A stretch of 64,000 bases of DNA from assembly GCF_028372415.1 (NCBI RefSeq), contig NC_092877.1:210916116-210980115 (forward strand), in the 5' to 3' direction. The DNA is from Notamacropus eugenii. Lineage: Eukaryota > Chordata > Mammalia > Diprotodontia > Macropodidae. Positions within the stretch are counted from its first letter, which is position 1. Each line of letters begins with the position of its first letter. A program made the position numbers and the translations under genes. Shown here piece by piece: positions 1 to 11,508 of the stretch. A model generated the notes under the pieces. That model made no database searches and was not told where the DNA came from. It was given only the letters and a program-made list of their open reading frames with translations.

Positions 1-129
1 GACTTCCTTCCAGGTTGATATTAATTCAATTAAATCAATAATCTTTGGTTCCAGTTAGCCAATCAATTCAGAACATATCCAACTATATCTTTCTATCTTA
101 TTCCCAAAAATATCATGGCTGAATGTTAG

Positions 130-480
130 GGATAATTTTGGTGTTATCTTTTACTCTTCTCTATCTTCTTTCTCCTATGTAATCTTACTGATTCCATCTA
201 TTTTATATATGAAATACAATATTTCTTAAATCTATCCCTCTTTTATTTCCCCTCCTACCACCATACAGTTCAGACTCTTCTTACCACATTCTAGATTATT
301 GCAGTGACCTCCTCATAAGTATTTCTACCCTCTGTTCTCCTTTCTTCTGATTTACCAACCTTTTACATTTCTGCCAGATTAATCTTTCTCATACATAGAT
401 CTGAGAAGATGTCACTGCTTATTGAATTTCTCCCCTTCCTTTAAAGTCCAACCTTTCTCCACCAATTAATCTACATGCCC
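130..480 (+). mobile_element. L2 LINE fragment (3' ORF region)
   Basis: It resembles the conserved L2 ORF 3' region. Recognisable pieces are the 'attattgcagtgacctcctc' segment, the 'cagattaatctttctcatac' segment and the 'gatgtcactgcttattgaat' segment, in that order. No open frame survives. The first 130 bases are unassigned but may belong to the same element. Confidence 0.65.
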
Positions 481-483
481 TAT

Positions 484-560
484 TAATTAATCTATTAAGC
501 ACTAACTAGGTGCCAGGTACTGTGTTAAATCTGGGATACAAAGAAAAAGTAAAATCAATT
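484..560 (+). mobile_element. L2 3'-tail fragment
   Basis: It carries the 'aggtgccaggtactgtg...gggatacaaag' core typical of L2 3' ends. The 150 bases to its right are unassigned. Confidence 0.55.
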
Positions 561-714
561 GATGCACAGAAGTTTACATTCCTAAGAATATAATTGTTTA
601 CATATATCTGATAGCTACATAAGGTATGTACCTATTTATATAGATGCATATAAATTTAGATGACTGAGTACCTAAAGAGTAAGAGTCAGTCTCTCTCTAT
701 ATAAAACAACCTTG

Positions 715-1580
715 AGATATCATTTTACACTCATCAGATTGGCTAAAATGATTGAAGGGGAAAACAACAAATGTTGGAGAGGATGTGAAAAAATTGGGAC
801 ACTAATTCATTGTTGGTGGAACTGTGAACTGATCCAAGTGGAGAACAATCTGGAATTATGGCCAAAGAGTTATTAAATTGCCCATACCCTTTGACCCAGC
901 AATACCACTACTAGGTCTATTTCCAAAGATAATTAGGAAAAAAGGAAAAGAACCTGTATGTTCTAAAATATTTATAGCACCCCTCTTTGCAATGTCAAAG
1001 AGCTAGAAATTGTGGGGATTCCTGTCAATTGAGGAATGACTGGACAAATTGTGGTATATGATTGTGGTGAATACTGCCATGCTATAAGGACTGATGAGCT
1101 CAGTGATCTTAGAAAAACATGGATAGACTTGCATGAAATAATGAAGAAATGAGTGGAAGCAAGTATATACAGTAACAGCAATACTGTTTTAAGAACAACT
1201 TTGAGTAAGTCATTTTGAATATTGAAAAGCCCAAATTAACTAAGGATATATGAAGGAAGACACTGTCTGCATCCAGAGGAAAAAAACTGATAACTAGAAG
1301 TATATAGAGAATGATTTTACATATATATGTATGTATGTGTGTATACATGTATGTATGTATGTATTCATGTCTATATAGAGATACACACATGTATTTGTGT
1401 CTAATGGTAATGATCTCCAGAGTTGGGGGGAGCAAAAAAAGGAAAAAAATTTACATGACAACTTTATTATATATTTAAAGGGAATAGTAAGTTGTACATA
1501 ATAGGTTTGTAGTTTCATATCTTTTTTTTAAATTATACTATATTATACAAATGCTTGTTTTATTCCATAAATTAAAAGTT
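715..1580 (+). mobile_element. L1 3' end, 5'-truncated, plus strand
   Basis: It contains the L1 ORF2 C-terminal region in broken frame. The coding traces of LIHCWWNCELIQ and of PFDPAIPLLG (at 'cctttgacccagcaatacca') are clear. A 3' UTR and an A/T-rich tail near 1560-1600 follow. A TATG/TACA tract at 1319-1395 lies in the 3' UTR. The reading frame is destroyed. Confidence 0.8.
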
Positions 1581-1599
1581 AATTAAATAAAAAAATTTT

Positions 1600-2265
1600 A
1601 AGATGTGAACTTATCCTGGAAGGAGCATCTTGTTCCTTGGAGTTAAAACCAGGCAGGACAGCAAATACATTAGAGTTATTTGTCCTACTCTAATACTTAA
1701 TCATGGCATGGAGTTGATTTCAGGTTCTCAAAGGCTCATGCTCCTATGGTTCTAACCAAGATGGAGATGATTTAAGTATAGGGTGCGCAATAGACAATGT
1801 TTTCCTGCTCTGAGAATTAATATAATTAATGTTTGTATAGAAACAAGTAAGGAATTCATCAGTTCCCCTACCAAGAAAGTTGAAGGAAAAATATTCCTGG
1901 CAATTGCTGCCTTCATGCCACCTTTGGGATCTGTGTCAGAAATCTGTCACTCATTTCCTCATCTGGCTAGTAGATACTATCACAATATCACTTTCCCTCC
2001 TTTCATCCTTATCCAAAGGCTTCCCCCCACCCCACCAAAAAACAAAAACCTTCTCCCCTCAGGTCCATTCATTTACACATAACTATATTTCTTCATAAGA
2101 TATCTATAATGCTACCATGCCATCTTTTCTAACTGATATATTCCTTTTTTTGCATTTTCATTTTGTTTTGACAATACCTATGATTTTGTGAATATAAGGA
2201 GAGCCAGGTGAGGAGTTTTTCCCGCTAATGCAGAGTAGTATGTTTTCTGCATCTTAACATCAATC
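1600..2265. other. No recognisable gene or repeat
   Basis: Two short plus-strand open frames (1783-2082 and 1880-2098) overlap here. They have no family signature and no splice context. I see nothing else. Confidence 0.5.
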
Positions 2266-2267
2266 TT

Positions 2268-2390
2268 TGAGATTTGCCTTGCTCAGGGTGACACAGCAGG
2301 GATATGTCTGAAGCAAGACTAAAAACCAGGCATTCTAGACTTTGATGGTGAGCTGCTATCCACAATGCCATGCTTCCTCTAAAATCTATT
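2268..2390 (-). mobile_element. tRNA-derived SINE / MIR-type fragment, minus strand
   Basis: It shows the inverted core 'gctcagggtgacacagcag' and the inverted head 'ctatccacaatgccatgc', the order expected for a minus-strand SINE of the marsupial MIR-like class. Confidence 0.6.
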
Positions 2391-2394
2391 TTTA

Positions 2395-2850
2395 AAATTA
2401 TTATTATTTATTTTAATAGAATTTTATTTTTCCCCAATTATATATCAAAACAATTTTCACATTCATATTTATAAAATTTTGAGTTCCAAATTTTTCTCTC
2501 TCCTTTCCCTCTCCTCCCCTCTCCCTAAAATAGTAAACAATTTTATATAGGTCATATATGTACAGTTATATATAATATATTTCCATATTAGTCGTAGTTG
2601 TGAAAGAAGAAAAAGATCAAAAGGAAAAAAAGCACAAAAAATAAAATAAGTAAAAAATGTATGCTTCCACCTGCATTCAGAATCCATCTGGATGTGGATA
2701 GTGTTTTCATCATGAGTCTTTTGTAATTGTCTTGGATCACTGTAGTGCTGAGAAGAGATAAGTCCTTCATAGTGGATCATCACACAATGTTGCTGATACT
2801 GTGTACAATGTTTTCATGGTTCTGTTCATTTCACTTTGCAAAATCTATTT
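2395..2850 (-). mobile_element. L1 3' end, minus strand
   Basis: It carries the inverted L1 3' UTR: 'ttttccccaattatatatca', then 'gagttccaaatttttctc', then the A-rich stretch and 'cactgtagtgctgagaag'. The same block occurs at 9715-10100. It has no coding capacity. Confidence 0.75.
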
Positions 2851-4030
2851 CTTTTGAACAAGATGGAAAGATGGGTCTATTTGGAACCCAAGGAATGTTT
2901 CAAATTGTTTCTCTGCTACTTACCCATGTTTTGCAAATTTGTAGAGAAAAAATTGAGGTCATATATCATTGCTGGCTCCCTTCTTAGATTGGTTTTTCCT
3001 CGTGTGAATTTCTGTGTAATCTCTATTACTATTTTCCCTATGTTAGGACTGCTCTTTATGATGTCTAATTAGGAGAATTGATTCACAGGCAGCTTTCTCT
3101 CTTCCTCTTCATTTTTAATTTCAAGCCCTTTTGACTAGATTTGCAAGACTTCTAGGCCAATTCAACTTTTATCAGCTTTTATTAGGTATTTTCCACTTCT
3201 GGTCATGATCCTGTCATTTCTAAATTTTGAATGTGATACAAAATCCAAATCCCATTTTCAGATACATTTTGGTAACTAGCTATTCATTTCCCAAATCTGT
3301 CTTTCTCTTCTAAAACTTCTTCCATCAATCAGTAGCAGTAATGACAATACCACCAATGCCGCTAAGGTCTTCATTACCTTATTCCAAGACTTTGTTATTA
3401 ACAATGCTTCCTTAGTTACTTTTGGAACTGTAATTTATGCCTGTCTAAATCACCAGAGTTGGGTCATAGTCATCCGGTTTGAAAGATTCTTGAAAGATTC
3501 CCTTTGACATCTTGGGTACACATTCTGGAAGAAAATAGACCTGTTGTTACCAGGTCAATAAATATCACTCTCAGTGCCACTCAGTAGAAAATCATAAACC
3601 ACCACAATTCAGCTAAAAGTACAGGCTGATCACTCAGTTCTAGAAAAGAGTAACAGACTCGTGAGACTCTTCTCCACTTCTTAGTTTGTCAGAGTGGATG
3701 AGGTTTTCCATGAAAAAGAAACTGGAAAAAAGAGCTTCAATGTGAGAATAGAAGAGAAAAGAGATCTGAAGAATCATACAGAAGGAGAAACTTGCTCTAC
3801 ATTGGGAAGTGGGAAGACCATGATGTCATTGTTGGGTGCATGGCCATCAGCATGTCTTCTAGGCAATTCCTCAAGTATGCCTAAGATCTATCAATTAGCT
3901 ATAAAGCTTCTTCCATTGCTCTTGTGTGTGAAGTTCTTCAGTCCTCCAATTTCTCAGTCTCTGAGCCCTACCTCCAACAGTAGTTTTCACTTCTCTTATA
4001 TAATTACCATAAATCAATTTGTATCATAGT
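2851..4030. other. Unassigned 1.2 kb
   Basis: It holds no gene that I can support. Short open frames at 2836-3072 and 3694-4029 lack family signatures. The 3090-3640 part could be an old unclassified repeat, but I cannot name it. Confidence 0.4.
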
Positions 4031-4034
4031 CACT

Positions 4035-4310
4035 TATACATGTGATGTATCCCCCTACTAGTTTGGAAGCCCTATGAAGTCAACGATCATAACTTCTTTT
4101 ATATGTGTGTGTCTATGTATATATATGTGTATCTGTATGTCTGTGTGCATGTGTATATACATGTATATATACACATACATCTCTATGTACATGTATGTAT
4201 GTGCATATACACATACATATACACACATATATCTATATATATTCTCCTCAGGGCTTCACACAATATTCTTATACTTAGAGAATACTTAACAAATATTTAT
4301 TCAAGTTGAA
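4035..4310 (+). mobile_element. L2 3' end interrupted by a TATG/TACA tract
   Basis: The left flank resembles the 'gaagccctatgaag' part of the L2 3' end. The right flank resembles its terminal 'aatacttaacaaatatttat'. An alternating pyrimidine-purine tract of about 130 bp (4105-4240) sits between them. Confidence 0.5.
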
Positions 4311-5070
4311 GTTATTACTAGTGGCCACCAGGGAGAGCCCTTCAACAACTCATAACTTTCTTTGCTCTTCCCTAAAGTATTACATCAAAAAAGCCAATTA
4401 GATGAGATTGTGAGTGCTAGGCACCAAAACAGACAAACAGACACCCAGGAAACAAGCAAAAATGCCAGAGTACAAAACAAGACAACACCCTGCAATATTA
4501 CATTCCAAGATTTGTCTCCCAGACTAGAACACTGACCAGGATAAGAACAAGATGGAAGAGAGGCTACCCACATATCCAAGAAAAAAACAGAATAGGGAAG
4601 CAAATTAACATAAAACAGATTACTCCCTCTCTCAACCACAGGAAAACAGGCTGCAAGTGGTTTCCCTTGGGCATGTCTCATTACAGATGAGTGAATATAA
4701 CTCCATATGCTCTACTACTCCTGAGTGTTTCCATCAATTCATTAAAAACAGAAACACTTACCTTATACATACAATGTGCACAGCACTGTGCTAACCGATG
4801 ATGAATAAAGATAATTAATACATAAAGTCGCTGCTGTCATTCTAGTTGGGGAGATAAAACATTCACAAAAATAAGTCAAATACCAACTGGAATATTACAC
4901 AGGCCTATGGATACTTAGGGGTAGTTATTAAAGGTTTTTATCCCCTGACTTTTTCAGCCATGCTTCTACCTATCCAACCTTCATCTCTTTCTTAAGCTCC
5001 AGCTCTGAATTCATTTCTACCTGGATACACAGTAGACATCACCCAGAATGTCATTTCCCTTAAACCTATA
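4311..5070 (+). other. Mostly unassigned, with an L2 3'-tail at about 4740-4900
   Basis: The 4311-4700 part is unassigned. A minus-strand frame (4385-4681) is hydrophobic but shows no recognisable domain. The 4740-4900 part has the L2-tail order 'gcacagcactgtgctaac', then 'attctagttggggagataa'. Confidence 0.45.
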
Positions 5071-5285
5071 GTTCTTAACCTGGGGTCCACAGAAACTTAA
5101 AGGGATCCATGTATTCAGGGTGCCCATGAACTTGGATTGGAAAAAATTAAATCTTTTTTTTTTATTAACCTCTAAGTAAAATTTAGCACTTCGTTCAATT
5201 ATTTGAAAACTTTCTGGGGATATGTCCATCGGCTTTAGCAGATGCTAAAGGGATCTAAGACACAAAAGGGGTTAACAACCACTGC
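5071..5285. mobile_element. hAT-type nonautonomous DNA transposon relic
   Basis: The ends read 'tagttcttaacctggggtcc' and, inverted, 'ggggttaacaaccactgc'. They form imperfect terminal inverted repeats typical of hAT-Charlie-like MITEs around an A/T-rich centre. No transposase is present. Confidence 0.55.
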
Positions 5286-5905
5286 CCTAAACCTACCCCT
5301 CTTCCTAATTTCCCTATTTCTATTGAAGGGGCTGTCTCTTCTTCCAGTCACACATTCCTAACCTTGGACCCATTCCGGTCCCTTCTTTCTCCCTCACCTA
5401 CAACCCATCAGTTGCCAAGTCTTGTTGATTCTGTCATCACATCTCACATCCATCCCCTCTTCTCTACTTTCTTGGCTGCCATCCCAGTTTAGACCTTCAT
5501 CATCTCCCTTTTGGATTACTAAGGTAGCCTCCAAATTGTTTTCTGTGTCTCTGGTCTCTCAGCTGCCCAACTTGGTATTCCTGAAGCACAGAGTTGGCTA
5601 GATCAGGTACCCCACACACACCCCCACCCCACCCCCGGCGACTCAGAAGATTTCAGCAGCTCCCCACCGACTGGAGGATAAAATATAAGCACTTCTGTTT
5701 GGCAGCTAAAGCCCTTTACAGTCTGGACTCTAATCTCTCTTCCCAGGCTTATTTCTCATTGCACTCCCTCACACACACTATTTTTCCAGCCAAATTGGCC
5801 TATTTGCTATTCCCCACACATAACATTTCATATTCCACCTGAATGCTTTTTTGCAAAGGTCACTTGCTACCTCCAGTGGTATACTCAAACATGTTTAACA
5901 ATCAG
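5285..5905 (+). mobile_element. L2 LINE fragment, plus strand
   Basis: It preserves the order of the L2 reverse-transcriptase 3' region. Recognisable pieces are 'gttgccaagtcttgttgatt', 'aaagccctttacagtctgga' and 'agccaaattggcctatttgc'. A short C/A-rich patch at 5610-5640 interrupts it. No intact frame remains. Confidence 0.7.
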
Positions 5906-5913
5906 TTCTCTAA

Positions 5914-5995
5914 AGGAAAGGAAGAAAGGAAGGAAGGAAAGAAGGGAGGGAGGAAGGAAGGGAGGGAGGGAAGGAGGGAGGAAGAAGAGGGAGGG
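5914..5995. repeat. (GGAA)n/(GGGA)n microsatellite
   Basis: About 80 bp of purine-only GGAA/GGGA units lie between two L2 pieces. Confidence 0.9.
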
Positions 5996-6100
5996 ACTGT
6001 GTACTAAGCACTGGGGATACAAATAGCATAACTGAAACAGTCCCTGCTCTGAAGGAACTCTTACTCTAATGGGAGAGACAAACACATAAAAGCAAGTTCA
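5996..6100 (+). mobile_element. L2 3'-tail fragment
   Basis: It has the series 'tactaagcactggggatac', 'cagtccctgctctgaagg' and 'ctctaatgggagagacaaac', the L2 3' end consensus order. The 6100-6680 part to its right is unassigned. Confidence 0.65.
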
Positions 6101-6687
6101 GCTTCAGTGCAGACGGAAAAACTCAAAAGTCCTAAAGATCCATCATCAAGGCAGATGGCAAGGCCCAGGGGTCTTTAGGTTACATAGAGAGGACAAATAG
6201 AAGTGCTAGGGACTGCAGAGAGCAACAATGAGGCAGATGGCACAGTTGAGATGTCTTAGAAGGCAGAGGCAGGGCAAGAGGTAAGTCTTGGTGGACTTCA
6301 TCAGAATGAACAGAGTTGTTTCCCTATCCTGAGCTCAGGAGGAAGGGAAGGGGAAAGCTTTGCCTACCCAACTCCTGGTCAGATTTCCTGCTGCCTGGAG
6401 TCACAAAAGGTTTATGGAACTGCTGGTAGCTAAAGAGGATGAGGGAAAAGCCAAAAGGTTAGGCAAGGATGTCCCTGGTGGTGACAGTTCTCCCCTCCAA
6501 AGGGCTCATTGGTTTTTAGTTAAGCTTAAAACTTCTGGTGGGAATTTGATGGAGAGAAAAGGAAAGGAAATGAGTTTTCCTGTGTTGTCTCGAAAAGAAT
6601 TACAAAGATATCCCCATACAAAGATAACCTTTTGAGCTAATTGCATTAGGTAGAAAACAGTCATATACAAGGCTTTCCTTATTTTAC

Positions 6688-6730
6688 CTGCAAATTTTTT
6701 CAGCAATTGATGTGAAGATCTCTGGGGCAT
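6688..6730 (-). CDS. TEX29: Candidate first coding exon of TEX29 (possibly decayed)
   Basis: On the minus strand an ATG at 6730 opens MPQRSSHQLLKKFA and reaches the donor GCAG|GTAAAA at 6688/6687. From memory, human TEX29 begins MRYAPEFKKSPSHLLKKFA, so SH.LLKKFA aligns directly against the splice site. In a second frame the same DNA reads KYAPE just upstream, aligning to the human RYAPE. The two halves are 8 nt closer than in human, so either the start codon has shifted or the exon is frameshifted. Human TEX29, a small testis-expressed membrane protein, lies just 3' of ARHGEF7 on the same strand, as here. I could not find the next exon (Cys-rich and transmembrane part) to the left. It may lie outside the window. 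Confidence 0.4.
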
Positions 6731-7355
6731 ATTTTCTGTATTTCAGTGGTATCATCTGACATGCAGAGGAGCTCAGCAGGTATGCCTGGAAGACAAAACA
6801 CATGAAGCAAATACAATACTGCCAACATGAACTCAGGTAGAAGCCGAGAACACGAAACATGCTGCCTGAAAATCACCCCAGGTTATTTCTGAAACCTATC
6901 ACTATAAAAGAAGAGGACAGGAAGGACCACCCAGGTTAAGAAGTTCAGACTTTTTTCTGGCCATTATAACCATGTTGAGATACTTACCTGCCAAACATAT
7001 TACAATGCACTGACTCTTCCTCCTAACTAAAGTTGTGTTTAATGATAAATAACCTAATGGAAGTAGCCTCTCTCCACCCTACCATGTAGCCTAGAGGAGA
7101 ATACCCATAGCTACAGAACTCACATTCTCCTGGCCATGACCTCACTTAGAACCACTAGTCATCATAGAAGAGATGATACCTTCTCCTACTTTAAGAACCT
7201 AGAGAGGTAAAGGTGAAACACACTAAATTAATTTGTTGGTGAGACACTGGTAGTTTTCTGTTTGTTTGTTTTATGCTTTTAAAAACAGAAATCTGAGAAG
7301 GGGTCCATAAATTTTAGCAGCCTACCAAAGAGGTCCAGGATTAGTTAATAATCTG
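6731..7355. other. Unassigned stretch upstream of the TEX29-like exon
   Basis: If the TEX29-like exon is real, its 5' UTR or promoter would lie here on the minus strand. I see no CpG cluster or TATA-like element that would support one. A hAT-like patch ('ggggtccataaattttagca') lies near 7300-7350. Confidence 0.35.
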
Positions 7356-7359
7356 TGAT

Positions 7360-7495
7360 TTAGTTCAGCCCTCTCATATTGCAAATACAGAAGCCAGGGC
7401 CTAGAAGGGTTACATGACTTGCCCAGGGCTATACATGTAGCAAATGGCAAAGCTAGGATTTGAACGCAGGTTCTCTCTCTGCAAAAACAGTGTTT
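7360..7495 (-). mobile_element. MIR fragment, minus strand
   Basis: It has the inverted MIR core 'acatgacttgcccagggc' and 'aagctaggatttgaacgcag' in order. Confidence 0.7.
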
Positions 7496-7529
7496 TTTAC
7501 ATTCTAACTATACTTTCTGCTGGTTCGTA

Positions 7530-8560
7530 TTGTGGGACCGACTCATTAATTCATTCATTTACCTATTCATCAGTCATTTAATGGAGGCCTGCTGGGGTAT
7601 GCTGGTAAATGTTTAAGGACTGGTTCTCCAAGTTAAGCTTTTAAATATAATCTGCACTGTTATCATCTCCCCCTTTGCTTTCTTCAGTCTAGACAATCAA
7701 CAAAACAATAAAATAAGCCTTGATTTGTGGTTTTTGCTGATTTTTGAGTTACAAATGCTCTACTAAAAATGTAACATTGGCTCTGACACGTGAGGTTCCA
7801 GGAAACTTCTGTTGTCTTTTATGCACAAGGCATTATGGATGATGATATGTAAAGAAGAACCTTGACCCTACCCTCAAAAGCCTTACTGTTCACAGAGCAG
7901 ATTAGACATGCATACAAACATATGGTTGGTGAAGATGTGTCATAAAAAATGTATAAACAAAGTCCTATGAGGATATGGCATCATGTGTGTCATTTGAGTT
8001 GAGTGCTAAAAGATGAGTAGAATCTCAGTAGTCAGGGAAGTGAGAAGGGAAAAATGAGTATTCTAGGTGTAGGAGAAAAGTCGAAGGTGGGAAAGAGCAG
8101 TGTATATTTAGGAAACAGTGCTTAGTCAATTTAATTTAATTTCACAAATATTTATTTTCTGACTGTTACATAAAAAGGATTAAGATTACAGAAATAGGAC
8201 ACAAATCCTGCTCTGAAGGAGTTTATAATCTAATAGGCAAGAGTATAAGAAGGATAAGAAATAGGCAGCTAATAGATACAAAGAGAAAGATAAGTGCAAA
8301 GGTCCGTACCAAGAACTATGAAAAATTTGAGGAGGTAGAGGACACTGGTAGCCAAGAGGAGGAATGATTTCATGGAGCAGGGGCTTAAAAGAAGGAAAGA
8401 ATTTTCAAGAGGAGAGACATAAATAGTCTAGTTTGGCTGCAACTGGGTATAACTGAAGAAAATCAGTATGAAAAAAGACTGGAAAAGGCGGGGCAGATGG
8501 GAACAAAAGGACCTGAATGCTAGGATAAGGGTTTATAAATGAAGAAAACAAGACCCAGAG
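7530..8560 (+). mobile_element. Series of L2 3'-end fragments
   Basis: Repeated L2-tail features appear. Examples are 'acaaatcctgctctgaagga' followed by 'tttataatctaataggcaag' (about 8190-8240), and a similar series at 7800-7920. The 8520-8580 part has MIR-like 'gaagaaaacaagacccagag'. Exact borders are uncertain. Confidence 0.5.
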
Positions 8561-8619
8561 AGATTAAGTGATTAATTAATTAATTAAGATGAAGTCACCT
8601 ACAGTGGCAAAGATAATTA

Positions 8620-8965
8620 TAGTTGTTGTCCGTTTTCAAAGAGGTCCATTGACATCATGGGAGATAACTTGAGTGTGAACTGAATTTAAGAGAGGCAGAA
8701 TTTCACAGAGTTATCAGCTTCACTCTCTCTTCCAGAGACATTGAAGCCTAGTGGAAAGATGAGTGGTGATGGCCCAGGATGCCTTGGCTTTTTTGATGTC
8801 TAACCAAGCTTTCAGAGCTCCACAGCACCTGCTTCAGCCAGCTTCATGGCCACTGGAAGAACTTATTCTCATCAGCCCATTCCACCAGGGCAAGTCTTCA
8901 TGTGTTTGGGGTTGACATCCCCCTAACTCACCTAGGTTTGAGGTGTAGTAGATAGCAACTACAAG
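8620..8965 (-). mobile_element. SINE 3' body without tRNA head, minus strand
   Basis: It shares the body of the SINE at 15531-15841 in inverted form. Recognisable pieces are 'gttgttgtccgttttcaaag', 'attgacatcatgg' and 'ttcactctctcttccagag'. No tRNA-like head with an A/B-box pair is found at its 5' end. Confidence 0.5.
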
Positions 8966-9079
8966 AAGGCAAACAAAAGTTCACAATGGCCTTATTTTCT
9001 GCAAGTGAAGTGCAAATAGTTACAAGTAAATGAAACTGAATGAACGTTGGATGAGTGAGTCGAGAAAAAAAGTCAAATA

Positions 9080-9350
9080 TGGTTCCAGTTCATGAAATTA
9101 TAATGCCATTAAGAGACATAAAAGTATACTGAGAGGTATGGCAGGTTTTTGAGAGAAAATGACAAGTTTTGAATAACAAATTGAGGTGGTATCCAGGTGG
9201 AAATATATAACAGGCACTTGGTAATGAAAGGCTGAATCCCTGAGGAGAGATTGAATCCAAAAAGAGAGATTCCAGAGTCATTTGCATAAAAGTCATCATG
9301 GAAGCCATGGGGATGGAAGAGATTGTCAAAGGATGGAGCACACAGACAAA
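9080..9350 (-). mobile_element. L2 fragment, minus strand (probable)
   Basis: It contains inverted L2 ORF wording such as 'gtcatttgcataaaagtcat' and 'gccatggggatggaagagat', much like the better preserved 31.9-32.0 kb copy. Confidence 0.5.
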
Positions 9351-9549
9351 AGGAAAGGGTATGAAACCTAAGGGGCCCCCCGTGTTTCAGTGGCAGGAAT
9401 ACATCTCAAATAAAAGAGAGGTATGGTGGAAGAAGTAAAGGAATGATATGAGTGCAATGTCAAAAAAATTCAACAACTCAACATTTATTAATAATAAATT
9501 TTGTTTTTCTTATTTCTGATTCTTCATGATCCCACTTAGGGTTTTCTTT

Positions 9550-9554
9550 ATACA

Positions 9555-9589
<35 letters not shown>

Positions 9590-9698
9590 GCATATATATG
9601 TATGTATATATACATATATATGTATATATGTATATATATATATACATATATATGTATATATATGTACGTATATATATACATATATATATCTATATATT
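9550..9698. repeat. Alternating (TA)n/(TACA)n tract
   Basis: About 150 bp of almost pure alternating pyrimidine-purine sequence, near-palindromic throughout. The open frames in it on both strands (Tyr/Ile repeats) are artefacts of composition. Confidence 0.9.
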
Positions 9699-9714
9699 AC
9701 ATGCCTTTTTTCTC

Positions 9715-10830
9715 ATTTCTTTTTTATTTAGTATTATGTTTTTCCCCAGGTATGGGTAAAAACAATTTTTACATTCATTTTTAAAACTTCAAGTTCCAAA
9801 TTCTCTCCATACCCCCTGCCTCCCTTCCACCAGCACCACCTCCCAACCCTCCCTATTGAGAAGGCAAGCAATTCAATATAGGTTATACATATGTCACCTT
9901 GCAAAACATTTCCATAACAGTCCTGCTGTGGGGATAAAAAAACATACACCAAAAAAAAAAAAAACCTCAAGAAAAATAAAATTTAAAAGTATGCTTTTTT
10001 ATTCATAAAAATCTGTATTCAGACACCATCAGTTCTTTTTATGGGGATGGACAGCACTTTTCATCGTAAGTCCTTCAGAGTTGTCTTAGATCCATGTATT
10101 GCTAAAAATAGCTAAGTCATTCATAGCTAATCATTTTACAATATTGCTGTTACTTTGTACACAGTACATTTCACTTGACATCAGCTCATGTTAAGTCTTT
10201 CCAGGTTTTTCTGAGAGCATCCTGCTCACCATTTCTTGTAGCACAATAGTATTCTACTACAATCACATACACTACCTAATTATGGACATTCCCCTCAATT
10301 TTCAATTCTTTGCCACCAGAAAAGAGCTGCTATAAATATTTTTTTATATATAGGTCTTTTTCCTTTTTTATATTTAATCTCTTTTGGAATATAGACCTAG
10401 TAGTGGTACTGCTAGGTCAAAGGGTATGAAGGGCATTATAGCTCTTTAGGAATAGTTTCAAATTACTTTTTAGAATGGTTAAATCTGTTCACAACTCCAC
10501 CAGCAATGCATTATTGTCTCATTTTTACCACATCTCCCCACCATTCACCATTGTTTTCCTTTTCTGTCCTGTTATCCAGTCTAATAGGTATAAAGTAGGA
10601 CCTCAGATTTATTTGAATTTACATCTCCAATCAGTAGTGGTTTAGAGCATTTTTTTCATATAGCTATAGATAGTTTTGATTACTTCATCTGAAAACCATT
10701 CATATCTTCTGATCATGTATCAGTTGGGGAATGGCTCTTATTTTAATAAATTTGATTTGGTTCTCTATATGTCTGGGAAATTCAGCCTTTATGAGAGAAA
10801 CTTTCTTCAATTTTCTTTCAGCATTGCTAT
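9715..10830 (-). mobile_element. L1 3' end, minus strand
   Basis: It begins at the left with the inverted 3' UTR ('gttccaaattctctccat', 'ttgagaaggcaagcaattc'). It continues into the inverted ORF2 C-terminus, where 'gtactgctaggtcaaagggt' is the antisense of the PFDPA-PLLG coding segment. Frames are broken. On the right it abuts the HAL1 block in the same orientation. Confidence 0.75.
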
Positions 10831-11508
10831 TGATAACTCTATTTCCCTCCTATCTCCTCCTCTCCTCATTTAGTCTATTCTCTTTCCATTCACCCTCTCC
10901 CTCCTCAAAAGTGTTTTGCTTCTGACTACCTCCTCCCCCAATCTGCCCTTTCTTCTATCACACCCCCTGCCATTCTCTTATCCTCTTCCCCTCTTACTTT
11001 CCTGTAGGGTAAGATAGATTTCTATACCCAATTGAATGTGTATCATTCTGAGGAGAATAAGGTTCACTCATTCCCTCTCTTCCCCTCTACTGTAAAAGCT
11101 TTTTCTTGACTCTTTTATGAGAGATAATTTATCCCCTTCTACCTCTCCCTTTCCCCTTCTGCCAGTACATTCCTCTCTCTTACTCCTTAATTTTATTTTT
11201 TTGCATACCATCCCTTCATATTTAATTCACATCTGTGCCATATATATATATATACTCCTTCCTTCTACCTTAATAATGAAAGAGTTTCTATGAACTACAA
11301 GCATCATCTTTCCATGTAGGAATGCAAACAGTTTAACTTTATTACAACCCTTATTATTTCCCTTTTCTGTTTACCGTTTTATGTTGAGTCTTGTATTTGA
11401 AAGTCAAATTTTCTATTCAGCTCTGATCTTATCATCAAGAATGCTTCAAAGTGCTTTATTCATTGAATGTCCATTTTTCCCCCTGAAGGACTATTCTCAC
11501 TTTTGCTC
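10830..11508 (-). mobile_element. HAL1 3' block, minus strand (ORF1 C-terminal end and 3' UTR)
   Basis: Read on the minus strand it matches the HAL1 copies at 16.8 and 39.3 kb. It has the end of the ORF1 C-terminal domain ('cagagctgaatagaaaat' region), then 'aaactgtttgcattcctaca' and 'tggaaagatg', then the purine-rich 3' UTR. It stops abruptly at about 11505, at the position in the element where the inverted block to its right ends. Confidence 0.7.

Noticed and set aside
4385-4681. Hydrophobic 98-codon minus-strand frame, considered as a TEX29 transmembrane exon
   Set aside because: It lacks the Cys-rich segment and any alignable TEX29 wording, and no splice acceptor with correct phase was seen.
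9478-9784. Tyr/Ile-rich frames on both strands
   Set aside because: They translate the TA/TACA tract, which has no stops in several frames.
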